Positions 16,153-24,000 of a stretch of 33,402 nucleotides of DNA are shown piece by piece. The translations under genes and the position numbers were made by a program. Source of the DNA: Actinomycetes bacterium (GTDB lineage: Bacteria > Actinomycetota > Actinomycetes > Mycobacteriales > Mycobacteriaceae); NCBI GenBank assembly GCA_023415515.1, contig JAEZKH010000110.1, positions 1 through 33,402 of the forward strand, read 5' to 3'. Every line of letters starts with the position of its first letter. The stretch's first letter is position 1. Under the pieces are notes generated by a model, which was not told the DNA's origin, ran no database searches, and saw only the letters and a list, made by a program, of their open reading frames with translations.

Positions 16153-16339
16153 CGGTCTCCCTTCCGCCCACCGTGGCCTCATGTTGCGCCTTCAAATATC
16201 GGATAGCAGCGTTTTTGTCGCTTTCGTAATTTTGTGTGCCGCCATCGTTCTCAGGTATCTCGAAGCTGTCGCTCAGCGAGGCGCACAGGCACCACAGCAG
16301 GTAGGCCGCAACGGCGGCGAACTGCAGGTTTGTGACCAT
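16088..16339 (-). CDS. Possible small membrane protein overlapping the R2lox-like gene
   Basis: The product would be 83 residues from ATG 16339, with AAAGGGTGGAGGA immediately upstream. Residues about 5-23 (LQFAAVAAYLLWCLCASLS) form a plausible transmembrane helix; the rest is polar and charged. The gene would overlap the start of the R2lox-like gene by about 65 bases in another frame, which is unusual for a real gene. The good ribosome binding region and hydrophobic start argue for it, the long overlap against it. Function unknown. Confidence 0.4.
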   Translation of the reverse strand: MVTNLQFAAVAAYLLWCLCASLSDSFEIPENDGGTQNYESDKNAAIRYLKAQHEATVGGRETDDRVEDADGGAARRTTKPQRA

Positions 16340-16424
16340 TCCTCCACCCTTTCCCCGCAGTGCTCTGCGGGCACGCGTAGTCGACTACTCGACTTCGGGG
16401 GGCGCCCGAACGGGTCGGCGCAGC

Positions 16425-16664
16425 TCATGACGTCACCGCCTGATCCTCGCGGAAGATGTTCGGCGACGACCATGAATTCATCCGGTGCAGTTCACGATTG
16501 GCGGCGTATCGCAACCGCACGATGTCGAAGTTCAGCCGCTTGACGCCGCTGGTGTGCACCGCGCGCATCTCCCGGGCGTGTGCCGCGCCGGAGAGCACGG
16601 TGACGTTCGGTACCGGGCCGAAGTGTCCGATGGGCGACAACGCTGCAAAAAGGATTTCTGGCAT
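16425..16664 (-). pseudogene. Remnant of a GT1-type glycosyltransferase
   Basis: This 79-residue frame begins MPEILFAALSPIGHFGPVPN and continues VTVLSGAAHAREMRAV. The first part is the typical N-terminal strand and glycine/His loop of MGT/UGT-like glycosyltransferases. The second part is the next beta strand of the same fold. In intact proteins these are separated by about 20-25 residues (an ARGLVDRGD-type helix), which is missing here. The remaining residues do not continue the family and the frame soon ends, whereas an intact enzyme has ~400 residues. I read it as an internally deleted, truncated relic; a short divergent gene cannot be excluded. Confidence 0.5.
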
Positions 16665-16749
16665 GCGGCCAATGCTCGGCCGATGTCGTACTCCGATCTT
16701 GGAGGTTGTGTGGAGATTGGGGGGAGATCGCAGGTAGACGCCGCAGTAA

Positions 16750-17598
16750 TCAGCGTTTGACGCGGTCCGGGCGGGTGTAGACGTTCATCGACTCACCGCG
16801 CAGGAACGCCACCAACGTCAGCCCCGACTGGCTGGCCAGGTCGACAGCCAGCGACGACGGCGCCGACACCGCGGCCAGCATCGGGATGCCCGCCATGACG
16901 GCCTTCTGCGTCAGCTCGAACGACGCGCGGCCGCTGACCAGCAGGACGGTGCCGGTGAGGGGGACCCTGTTCTGCTCGACAGCCCAGCCGATGACCTTGT
17001 CGACGGCGTTGTGCCTGCCGACGTCCTCGCGCACCACCAGCGAGCGGCCCTCGGTGTCGAACAGGGCCGCGCCGTGCAGGCCGCCGGTGCTGGCGAACAC
17101 CTTTTGCTCGGCGCGCAACTGCTCGGGCATCGCCGACAGCGTCTCGGCCTTGACATGGGACGCGTCGTCGCCCGGCGAGTGCCTGCTGATCGTGCGGACC
17201 GCATCGAGGGACGCCTTACCGCACACCCCGCACGACGACGTCGTGTAGAAGTTGCGGGTGATGTCGACCTCGGGCATCTTCACACCTGGTGCCAGCGTCA
17301 CGTCCAGCACGTTGTAGGTGTTCAGGTTGTCGGCGCCGGCAGCGAATTCCTCCTCGCGTCCGCGGCCCTTGCAGTAGCGCACGGTCAGCAGGTCGTCGCG
17401 GTGCCCGATCACGCCCTCGGTGAGCAGGAAACCCTGCGCCAGTTCGACATCCGAGCCCGGCGTGCGCATCGTCACGGTCAGCGGCTTGCCGTTGACGCGG
17501 ATCTCCAGCGGCTCCTCGACGACCAACGTCTCCGGCCGGGTCACCGAGTCGTCCGGCGTGACGTGGCTGGCGCGCCGCCGCGCCGTCACCCGGCCCAT
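16750..17598 (-). CDS. fdhD: Formate dehydrogenase accessory sulfurtransferase FdhD
   Basis: FdhD carries sulfur from cysteine desulfurase to the molybdopterin cofactor, activating formate dehydrogenase-type enzymes. The product is 282 residues from ATG 17598, with GGAGAAG two bases upstream. The persulfide-carrying CGVCG motif is at 123-127 (Cys123, Cys126). Family blocks EEPLEIRVNGKPL (28-40), ELAQGFLLTEGVI (52-64), REDVGRHNAVDKVIG (190-204) and SGRASFELTQKA (222-233) are all present. The start overlaps the 3' end of the upstream fdhF-type gene by 13 bases, so the partner enzyme is evident. Confidence 0.95.
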   Translation of the reverse strand: MGRVTARRRASHVTPDDSVTRPETLVVEEPLEIRVNGKPLTVTMRTPGSDVELAQGFLLTEGVIGHRDDLLTVRYCKGRGREEEFAAGADNLNTYNVLDVTLAPGVKMPEVDITRNFYTTSSCGVCGKASLDAVRTISRHSPGDDASHVKAETLSAMPEQLRAEQKVFASTGGLHGAALFDTEGRSLVVREDVGRHNAVDKVIGWAVEQNRVPLTGTVLLVSGRASFELTQKAVMAGIPMLAAVSAPSSLAVDLASQSGLTLVAFLRGESMNVYTRPDRVKR

Positions 17599-19913
17599 GA
17601 CTTCTCCAATCGGATGACGACCGCCTTGGACACCGGGGTGTTCGACCTGGCCGCGGTGTGGTCCAGCGGCACAAGCGGATTGGTCTCGGGATAGTAGGCG
17701 GCGGCGTTGCCGACCGGGGTGGAGTAGGCGACCACCATGAAGTCTTTGGCGGTGCGCTCCTGAACGTGGCCGTCGCCGTCGGTGAACTCCGACACAAGGT
17801 CGACCCGGTCGCCGTCGGCCAGTCCGAACGCATCGAGGTCGGCCGGGTTGACGAACACCACGCGTCTGCCGCCCTTGACGCCGCGGTAGCGGTCGTCCAG
17901 GCCGTAGATGGTGGTGTTGTACTGGTCGTGGCTGCGCAGCGTCTGCAGCACCAGGCGGCCCGGCGGAATGGGAACCCACTCCAGCTCGTTCACTGCGAAA
18001 TTGGCTTTGCCTGTGCTGGTGGGGAATTCCCGTGAGTCGCGCGGCCCGTGCGGCAACTGGAATCCGTCGGGCCGCCGCACCTTGGCGTTGTAGTCGGCGC
18101 AGCCGGGCACGACGGCCGCGATCGCGTCACGGATCTGGTCGTAGTCGACGTTGAACTTCTCCCACGGCACCGGGTGGTCGGGGCCGAGCAGCGTGCGCGC
18201 GAGCCCGCAGACGATCGCGACCTCACTTCGGCACTCGTCGCTCGGCGGCTTCAGGCTGCCGCGCGAGAGATGCACCATCGACATCGAATCCTCAACGGAG
18301 ACCATCTGTTTGGTGCCCACCTGCACGTCCCTGTCAGTGCGGCCGAGCGACGGGAGGATCACCGCTGTCGCGCCGTGGGCGAGATGGCTGCGATTCAGCT
18401 TCGTCGACACCTGCACCGTCAGCGAACAACTCCGCAGTGCAGCTTCGGTGACGGCGGTGTCCGGGGTGGCCGACGCGAAGTTGCCGCCCATCGCCATGAA
18501 CACCTTCGCGCGGCCGTCGCGCATCGCTCTGATCGCGTCGACGGTGTCGACTCCGTGCTCGCGCGGGCTGACGATGCCGAACTGATCATCAAGGGCAGCA
18601 AGGAATTTCTCCGGCATCTTCTCCCAGATGCCCATCGTGCGGTCGCCCTGCACATTGGAGTGGCCGCGCACCGGGCACAGGCCGGCCCCCGGCTTGCCGA
18701 TCATGCCACGCATCAGCAGCACGTTGGCGATCTCGGCGATCATCGGCACCGCGTGCCGGTGCTGGGTCAGGCCCATCGCCCAACACGCCACTGTCCGTTG
18801 GGAATCGACGAGCATCTGCGCGACGCGCTCGAGCTGTTTGCGCGAGATCCCCGTCGCCTCGAGCACGGTGTCGAGGTCGATCTGACGGGTCCGCGCCTCG
18901 TAGTCGGCGAAGTTCGAGCAGTGCGCCTCGATGAAGTCGCGGTCGACGACGGTGCCCGGCGCGCGGTCGTCGTCCTCGAGGAGCAGCCTGCCGAGGCCCG
19001 CGAACAACGCCATGTCGCCGCCGAGCCGGATCTGAACGAACTCGTCGGCGATCGGAATGCCATCTCCGACAACGCCGCGCACCTTCTGCGGATCCTTGAA
19101 CCGCATCAGCCCCGCCTCGGGAAGCGGATTGACGGCGATGATCTTGGCGCCGTTCTCCTTCGCCTTCTCCAGCACCGACAGCATGCGGGGATGGTTGGTG
19201 CCGGGGTTCTGCCCGGCGATCACGATCAGATCGGCCTTGGTGAGGTCCTCGACGGTGACCGAGCCCTTGCCGACACCGATCGCGTCGATGAGCGCGGTGC
19301 CCGACGATTCGTGGCACATGTTCGAGCAGTCGGGCAGGTTGTTGGTGCCGAAGCTGCGCACGAACAACTGGTAGAGAAACGCGGCCTCGTTGCTTGTCCG
19401 CCCCGACGTGTAGAACACCGCCTCGTTCGGGCTGGCCAGCGCGCGCAGTTCGTCGGCGATCAGTCGGTAGGCGTCGTCCCATCCGATCGGCCGATAGTGA
19501 TCGTCGCCGGGCCGCAGAACCATCGGATCGGTGAGGCGGCCCTGCTGGGACAGCCAGTACTCCGGCTTGGCGGACAGTTCGGCGACGGAGTGCCTGGCGA
19601 AGAAGTCGGGGGTGACCACCCGCTTGGTGGCCTCCTCGGCGACGGCCTTCGCGCCGTTCTCGCAGAACTCCGCGAACTTGCGGCCGCCGGGCTCCTCGGG
19701 CCACGCGCAGCCCGGGCAGTCGAAGCCCTTGCGCTGGTTCAGCCGCGTCAGCGACGCCGCGGTGCGGAGGACGCCCATCGACTCGATGCTGCGCTTCAAC
19801 GACACCATCACGGCCTTGACGCCCGCCGCCTCCCGCTCGGCGCCCGTCGCCACCACCGCATGCTCGTCGTAGTCGGCGTTCCAATCGCTGGTGATCTCGC
19901 GTCGAACAGCCAT
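17586..19913 (-). CDS. FdhF/YdeP-type molybdopterin oxidoreductase alpha subunit
   Basis: The product is 775 residues from ATG 19913; an in-frame TTG three codons upstream is possible. It belongs to the molybdopterin bis-MGD oxidoreductase family, subgroup FdhF/YdeP (remembered counterpart Rv2900c in M. tuberculosis). The N-terminal CPGCAWPEEP has Cys66 and Cys69. The segment around CSNMCHESSG, near residue 205, is typical of the cofactor site. The C-terminal domain, with SHDQYNTTIYGLDDRYRG, is the MGD-binding barrel. There is no Tat signal, so it should be cytoplasmic. A formate dehydrogenase function is not proven for this subgroup; E. coli YdeP is linked to acid resistance. fdhD directly downstream supports a sulfurated molybdenum cofactor. 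Confidence 0.88.
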   Translation of the reverse strand: MAVRREITSDWNADYDEHAVVATGAEREAAGVKAVMVSLKRSIESMGVLRTAASLTRLNQRKGFDCPGCAWPEEPGGRKFAEFCENGAKAVAEEATKRVVTPDFFARHSVAELSAKPEYWLSQQGRLTDPMVLRPGDDHYRPIGWDDAYRLIADELRALASPNEAVFYTSGRTSNEAAFLYQLFVRSFGTNNLPDCSNMCHESSGTALIDAIGVGKGSVTVEDLTKADLIVIAGQNPGTNHPRMLSVLEKAKENGAKIIAVNPLPEAGLMRFKDPQKVRGVVGDGIPIADEFVQIRLGGDMALFAGLGRLLLEDDDRAPGTVVDRDFIEAHCSNFADYEARTRQIDLDTVLEATGISRKQLERVAQMLVDSQRTVACWAMGLTQHRHAVPMIAEIANVLLMRGMIGKPGAGLCPVRGHSNVQGDRTMGIWEKMPEKFLAALDDQFGIVSPREHGVDTVDAIRAMRDGRAKVFMAMGGNFASATPDTAVTEAALRSCSLTVQVSTKLNRSHLAHGATAVILPSLGRTDRDVQVGTKQMVSVEDSMSMVHLSRGSLKPPSDECRSEVAIVCGLARTLLGPDHPVPWEKFNVDYDQIRDAIAAVVPGCADYNAKVRRPDGFQLPHGPRDSREFPTSTGKANFAVNELEWVPIPPGRLVLQTLRSHDQYNTTIYGLDDRYRGVKGGRRVVFVNPADLDAFGLADGDRVDLVSEFTDGDGHVQERTAKDFMVVAYSTPVGNAAAYYPETNPLVPLDHTAARSNTPVSKAVVIRLEKSWAG

Positions 19914-19923
19914 ACCGCCCAAT

Positions 19924-21012
19924 CTACGGCTGCGGGTCGACCACCTGCACCACTCCGCCCGTCACCCCGGCGATGAACAACCGGCCGGTGGTCGCGTCGA
20001 CCCCGAGCGTGTAGGGGTTCTGCACGGTCGGCAGCCGTCGTACCTCGCGCGGCGTGGGTTGGCTCATGTCGTAGCCGACCACCTCGTTCGTGCCTGACGA
20101 GGCGACCCACAGCAGGTCACGCGTGGGGTCATAGGCGATTCCGTACGGGCCGCCCGGCTGGGTGACCTCGCCGACCTGATGCGGCTTCGGCAGCGGATCG
20201 AACAACCGCACGGCGTCGCCCCTGGTGTCGGCGGCGATCAGCCGTCCGTGCTTGTCGGCGACCAGATGCGTGGGGCCGTCACCGGCAGGCGTGGACCCGA
20301 CGATGTTCAGGTTCGCGACGTCGTAGACGGTCAGGTCGTTCTTGCGGACGTCGATCAGCCCCATCGACTGGCCCACCGACGCCAGACCCGCGGGCTGCAC
20401 GCTGTCGGCGAAGACCTTGACGACCTCGTCGCCGCGCAACACCGTAACCGTTCCGCCGTGCTCGTTGGCGACGAACACGCTGCCGTTGTCGGCCTCCGCC
20501 GCATCGTGCGGGACGACGCCGGTGACGACCTCCGTCAGCGCACGTCCGGTGGGCAGTTCCACCCGAACCAGCGCGTTGGCGCTCTCGACGGGGACGAGCA
20601 CGGGTCCACCAGGATCGGCCAACTGGAGGTGTCGGGCGAAGCCGGGCAACGGAACTCGTTTGACGACGTCGCCGCTGTCGGCGTTGAGCAGGACGAGTTC
20701 GTTGGGGTTGCGTTTGGCGACGGCGACGATGCGGGTCGCCGCGTCGACGACGATGCCTTCTGGGGCGTCGCCGACCGGTATCGTGCGGCCGGGGATCGGG
20801 GCGGTCTGGGCGGGCGCCGACTGCGGCTCGGCGGGCGGCGGCAGATCGCCTGCGGGTGGCCGACTGCCTTCCGTGGGTACCTCGCTGGGCATGACGACCA
20901 GCCCGGTGGGTGGCGGCGATGCCGGCGGAGGCGCGGCTGTATCGGCCGGGGGTTGGTCACCACAACCTCCGGCGATCAGGACGACCATCGCCACCGCAGC
21001 AAACCGGCGCAT
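19924..21012 (-). CDS. Beta-propeller (YVTN/NHL-like) lipoprotein
   Basis: The product is 362 residues from ATG 21012. A short hydrophobic signal peptide ends at VLIAGGC, making Cys17 the likely lipidated residue. The residue at -3 is Ala, a weaker lipobox than Leu/Val/Ile. A Pro/Ala-rich linker covers about residues 20-75. The rest is a repeated beta-blade pattern of YVTN/NHL type, with about six or seven repeats such as VGDAPEGIVVDAATRIVAVA and QPGGPYGIAYDPTRDLLWVA. Such proteins are extracytoplasmic binding or scaffold proteins; the ligand is unknown. The gene ends 10 bases before fdhF/ydeP on the same strand, so they are probably co-transcribed, although cytoplasmic and exported products in one operon are not obviously related. 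Confidence 0.82.
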   Translation of the reverse strand: MRRFAAVAMVVLIAGGCGDQPPADTAAPPPASPPPTGLVVMPSEVPTEGSRPPAGDLPPPAEPQSAPAQTAPIPGRTIPVGDAPEGIVVDAATRIVAVAKRNPNELVLLNADSGDVVKRVPLPGFARHLQLADPGGPVLVPVESANALVRVELPTGRALTEVVTGVVPHDAAEADNGSVFVANEHGGTVTVLRGDEVVKVFADSVQPAGLASVGQSMGLIDVRKNDLTVYDVANLNIVGSTPAGDGPTHLVADKHGRLIAADTRGDAVRLFDPLPKPHQVGEVTQPGGPYGIAYDPTRDLLWVASSGTNEVVGYDMSQPTPREVRRLPTVQNPYTLGVDATTGRLFIAGVTGGVVQVVDPQP

Positions 21013-21048
21013 AACTCCACGTTACGTGCCGGGGCTGGAAGTGCTTGG

Positions 21049-21110
21049 CGCGAGCGACCGCTGTTGTACGCAGAACCGCGGCGTGTTGCGGACAGACACG
21101 GTCGCTCGCG
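21049..21110. repeat. Hairpin-bearing intergenic repeat, copy 2, at the end of the iol operon
   Basis: CGCGAGCGACCG (21049-21060) and CGGTCGCTCGCG (21099-21110) form a perfect 12-base stem, with extra pairing inside (CTGT/ACAG). It lies 8 bases past the iolH stop and is well placed to terminate the inositol operon. Several blocks match the element at 14601-14662. Confidence 0.65.
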
Positions 21111-21118
21111 GTGCGAGG

Positions 21119-21994
21119 TTACCGTCGGTATTTCGCGACGTAGTCGGTCATCGTGGCCAACTGATATCGCGACACGTCGTGGGCGTTCTCGTCCTCGGCG
21201 AACACCGACGACACCATCACGGTGTCGGGCCGGGAGTAGAAGTCGATATCAGCCAGGGCGCCGAAGAACTCGTCCCAGTCGACGTCGCCGTCGCCGATCT
21301 TGAGGTGCTGGTGCACCCGGGCGGGGCTGCCCGGCGGATTGGTGATGTAACGCAGGCCGTGGCTGCGGCGGTGGTCCATCGTGTCGGCCACGTGCACCAG
21401 CCGGAGCCGGTCACCGGCGGCGCGGATGATTTCGCCCATGTTGCCGCCCATGTGGAAGCTGTGGCAGGCGACGTACACCATACCGACGTTGGGGGAGTTG
21501 ACCCCGCGGATGATGCGCAGCGCCTCCATGCCGTCCTCGACGAAGTCGTCTGGGTGCGGGTCGATTCGGACGTCGATACCTTCGCGTTCGAAGATCGGCA
21601 CCAGCTCTTCCATGGACCTGAAGAACGCGCGCTCGGACTCCTCCGCGCGTTCGGGACGTCCGGAGAATTCGGTGTTGATGACGTTCACGCCGAGATCGAC
21701 GGTGATCTGCACGGCGCGCTTCCAGTTGCGGACAGCGGCCTCCCGGGCGTCCTCGTCTGGTCCCGACCACCGCAGCACAGGCAGCACCGACGCGATCCCC
21801 ACGCCCGCGTCGGCGCACGCCTTGCGGAACTGCGCGACGAGGTCGTCGTCGGCGCGCGGATGGTTGTAGAACGGGATGAAGTCGCGGTGCGGCGTCAACT
21901 GCAGATACTCGTAGCCCAATTCCGCCACCAGCCGCGGAAATTCGAGCAGGTCGTAGTCGTGGTGGAACGGCGTCGGATCGAGGGCGATCTTCAT
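21119..21994 (-). CDS. iolH: Inositol catabolism protein IolH (sugar phosphate isomerase/epimerase family)
   Basis: The product is 291 residues from ATG 21994, with GAAGGA eight bases upstream. It is a TIM-barrel protein of the xylose-isomerase-like/AP-endonuclease-2 superfamily. It aligns from memory with B. subtilis IolH: MKIALDP at the start, RWSGPDEDAREAAVRNWKRA in the first third, INTEFSG, SMEELVPIFEREGIDV, and HQHLKIGDGDVDWDEFF near the C-terminus. The exact reaction of IolH is unsettled; it is consistently encoded in inositol operons. The ATG overlaps the iolG stop (ATGA), so it is coupled to iolG and is the last gene of the operon. Confidence 0.85.
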   Translation of the reverse strand: MKIALDPTPFHHDYDLLEFPRLVAELGYEYLQLTPHRDFIPFYNHPRADDDLVAQFRKACADAGVGIASVLPVLRWSGPDEDAREAAVRNWKRAVQITVDLGVNVINTEFSGRPERAEESERAFFRSMEELVPIFEREGIDVRIDPHPDDFVEDGMEALRIIRGVNSPNVGMVYVACHSFHMGGNMGEIIRAAGDRLRLVHVADTMDHRRSHGLRYITNPPGSPARVHQHLKIGDGDVDWDEFFGALADIDFYSRPDTVMVSSVFAEDENAHDVSRYQLATMTDYVAKYRR

Positions 21995-23016
21995 CGCGAC
22001 AGTCCTTCGATCGACGACGGATCGACGATCTGCACCTCGACTGGCCTGCCGGTGTGCAGCGATTCGACGCCTGCTTCGCACACGGCGGCGGCGGCGTAAC
22101 CGTCCCACGCGTCGGGCCCGTCGACGTTCACCCCGGTGTGGACGGCGTCGACCCAACGCTGGAACTCGGTGTCGTAGGCCTGCCCGAAGCGTTCCCGGAA
22201 TCCGGGGGTGATGCGGCCGCCCCATGTGCCTGGTGCGCCCTTGCGCACGAGACCGACGTCGAGACCGATGATCGCGCTGCCCTTCTCGGCGACCAGTTCG
22301 GTGCGCACCTCGTAGGCGATGCCGGTGGTGACGAACAGTTCGACGTCGACGAACCGGCCCGACTCGGTCCGCATGATCGCGATCTGTGGATCGGCGAGCC
22401 CTTGGGGCGCAACGGGATTCGGTGCGGGTTTGATGATCTGGATGGAGGCGACCTCCTCGTCGAACAGAAATCGGGTGACGTCCACCTCGTGCACCAGGGA
22501 ATCGCGCACCATCATCGCGCTGTCGAAGCCAGGCGGGACGGCCGGGTTACGGTGTGCGCAGTGCAGCAGGAGCGGCTCGCCGAACTCGCGGCCGTCGATC
22601 AGCGCCTTCAGCTGTGCGTACTCGTTGTCGAACCGCCGCATGAACCCGACCTGGATCAGACGCCTGCCGAGTTCTGCTTCGGCCTTCACCACCTCGAGCG
22701 ACGTCTGCGCGTCGGTGGTCAGCGGCTTCTCGCACAGCACCGGCTTGCCGGCCTCCAGGCAGGCGAGCAACTGCTTCTCATGCGTCGGTCCCGGCGTGGC
22801 GAGCACCACCGCGTCGACGTCGGCGTCGGCGATGGCCTCCAACGGGTCCGCCACTACCCGCGCTCCGGGTACCGATGCGGCGACCGCCCGCGCCTTCTCG
22901 GGCAGGTAGTCGTTGACCACGACGACGTGGGCGTTGCTGATCCGGCGGGTGATGCGGGCGACATGGTCGGCGCCCATGACGCCGACGCCGAGCACCGCGA
23001 TACGAAGGTCGGACAT
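21991..23016 (-). CDS. iolG: myo-Inositol 2-dehydrogenase
   Basis: IolG oxidises myo-inositol with NAD+ to scyllo-inosose, the first catabolic step. The product is 341 residues from ATG 23016, with AGGAAAG upstream. The N-terminal Rossmann fold shows GVGVMG at 10-15. The Gfo/Idh/MocA catalytic residues are Lys97 in CEKPL, Asp172 and His176 in DSLVHE, the same numbering I recall for B. subtilis IolG. The C-terminal half is the alpha/beta substrate domain. Related enzymes act on scyllo-inositol or chiro-inositol, so stereospecificity is uncertain. It starts 10 bases after the iolE-like gene and overlaps iolH. Confidence 0.92.
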   Translation of the reverse strand: MSDLRIAVLGVGVMGADHVARITRRISNAHVVVVNDYLPEKARAVAASVPGARVVADPLEAIADADVDAVVLATPGPTHEKQLLACLEAGKPVLCEKPLTTDAQTSLEVVKAEAELGRRLIQVGFMRRFDNEYAQLKALIDGREFGEPLLLHCAHRNPAVPPGFDSAMMVRDSLVHEVDVTRFLFDEEVASIQIIKPAPNPVAPQGLADPQIAIMRTESGRFVDVELFVTTGIAYEVRTELVAEKGSAIIGLDVGLVRKGAPGTWGGRITPGFRERFGQAYDTEFQRWVDAVHTGVNVDGPDAWDGYAAAAVCEAGVESLHTGRPVEVQIVDPSSIEGLSR

Positions 23017-23026
23017 GGCTTTCCTG

Positions 23027-23932
23027 TCAGACGAATTTCACGGACGGGACACCGCACGAGCCGAGGTAGCTTCGCGTGCGTTTGGCGATGGGTAACGGCG
23101 CGTCGACATCACAGGGATACATGTCCTGCTCGACGATGGCGAAGACGTCGACGCCGAGCTTCTCGACCGCGGCCAGAAGCGGTGGCATGTCGGGGATTCC
23201 GCGCGGTGGCTCGGTCATCGCGCCGAGCTTGACCGCTTCACCGAACGGCAGGTCCTCCGCGATCACCTTGGCTTGCACTTCGGGATCGACCTGTTTGAGG
23301 TGCAGATAGCCGATGCGATCGGGGACTCGTTCGATGATCGCGATGTTGTCGCCGCCGCAGTAGCTGATGTGACCCGTGTCGAGGCACAGGTTGACGAACT
23401 CGGCGTCGGTGCCGTCGAGGAAGCGGTAGACGTTCTCCTCGGTGTCCACGTGGCTGTCGGCGTGCGGATGGTATTGCGCATGCACGCCGTACTTTTCGAA
23501 CATCGCCCTGCCGAGTTCGGTCATCCCGTCGGTCTTCTTGCGCCACTGCTCGGCGCTCAGGTTGCGATCCTCGAGCACGGCGCCGGTCGACGGGTCGCGC
23601 CACATCTCCGGGATGACGACGACGTGCTTGCCGCCGACGGCCGCCGTCAGCTTGGCCACGTCCTCGATCTGCCCCCACACCGCGTTCCATGAACCGTCTT
23701 GGTGCAGGTGCTCGAAGACGGTGCCCGCCGAGAGCCTGAGCTCGCGCGATGCGAGTTCGTCGGCGAGCTGTTTCGCGTCGGTGGGCAGATACCCGTACGG
23801 GCCGAGTTCGATCCACTTGTAGCCCGACGCCGCGACCTCGTCGAGGAAGCGGGTGTACGGCGTCTGGTTGGGGTCGTCGGGGAACCACACCCCCCACGAG
23901 TCCGGCGCGGAGCCGACGAGAATCGTGCTCAT
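23027..23932 (-). CDS. iolE: IolE-like TIM-barrel protein (probable inosose dehydratase)
   Basis: The product is 301 residues from ATG 23932, with AAAGGA eight bases upstream. It has the xylose-isomerase-like TIM-barrel pattern, opening GSAPDSWGVWFPDDPNQTP, then YKWIELGPYGYLPTD. Candidate metal ligands lie around EMWRDPS, the DTGHISYCGGDN segment and VEQDMY near the C-terminus. This opening is the one I recall for actinobacterial proteins called IolE, which dehydrate scyllo-inosose to 3D-(3,5/4)-trihydroxycyclohexane-1,2-dione. B. subtilis IolE is rather different in sequence, so an inosose isomerase (IolI-like) role is the main alternative. It is preceded by a long hairpin after iolD and followed closely by iolG. 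Confidence 0.68.
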   Translation of the reverse strand: MSTILVGSAPDSWGVWFPDDPNQTPYTRFLDEVAASGYKWIELGPYGYLPTDAKQLADELASRELRLSAGTVFEHLHQDGSWNAVWGQIEDVAKLTAAVGGKHVVVIPEMWRDPSTGAVLEDRNLSAEQWRKKTDGMTELGRAMFEKYGVHAQYHPHADSHVDTEENVYRFLDGTDAEFVNLCLDTGHISYCGGDNIAIIERVPDRIGYLHLKQVDPEVQAKVIAEDLPFGEAVKLGAMTEPPRGIPDMPPLLAAVEKLGVDVFAIVEQDMYPCDVDAPLPIAKRTRSYLGSCGVPSVKFV

Positions 23933-23951
23933 CGATCTAGTCCTTTCTGGC

Positions 23952-24000
23952 GATTTCGGCGCGCTGGGTCACGCTCAGCGTGACCAGCCGCGCCGAAATC
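23952..24000. repeat. Long hairpin inside the iol operon, between iolD and the iolE-like gene
   Basis: GATTTCGGCGCG (23952-23963) is exactly complementary to 23989-24000. Inside it, CTGGGTCACGCT pairs with AGCGTGACCAG with one bulged G. The stem begins within the iolD stop codon. The whole element is nearly 49 bases. It may terminate part of the transcripts or stabilise 3' ends, giving unequal expression of the upstream and downstream halves of the operon. Confidence 0.65.

Noticed and set aside
18048..19976. A 642-residue forward frame opposite the FdhF/YdeP-type gene
   Set aside because: Composition is Arg/His/Ala-rich with no recognisable motif; the reverse-strand molybdoenzyme is clear.
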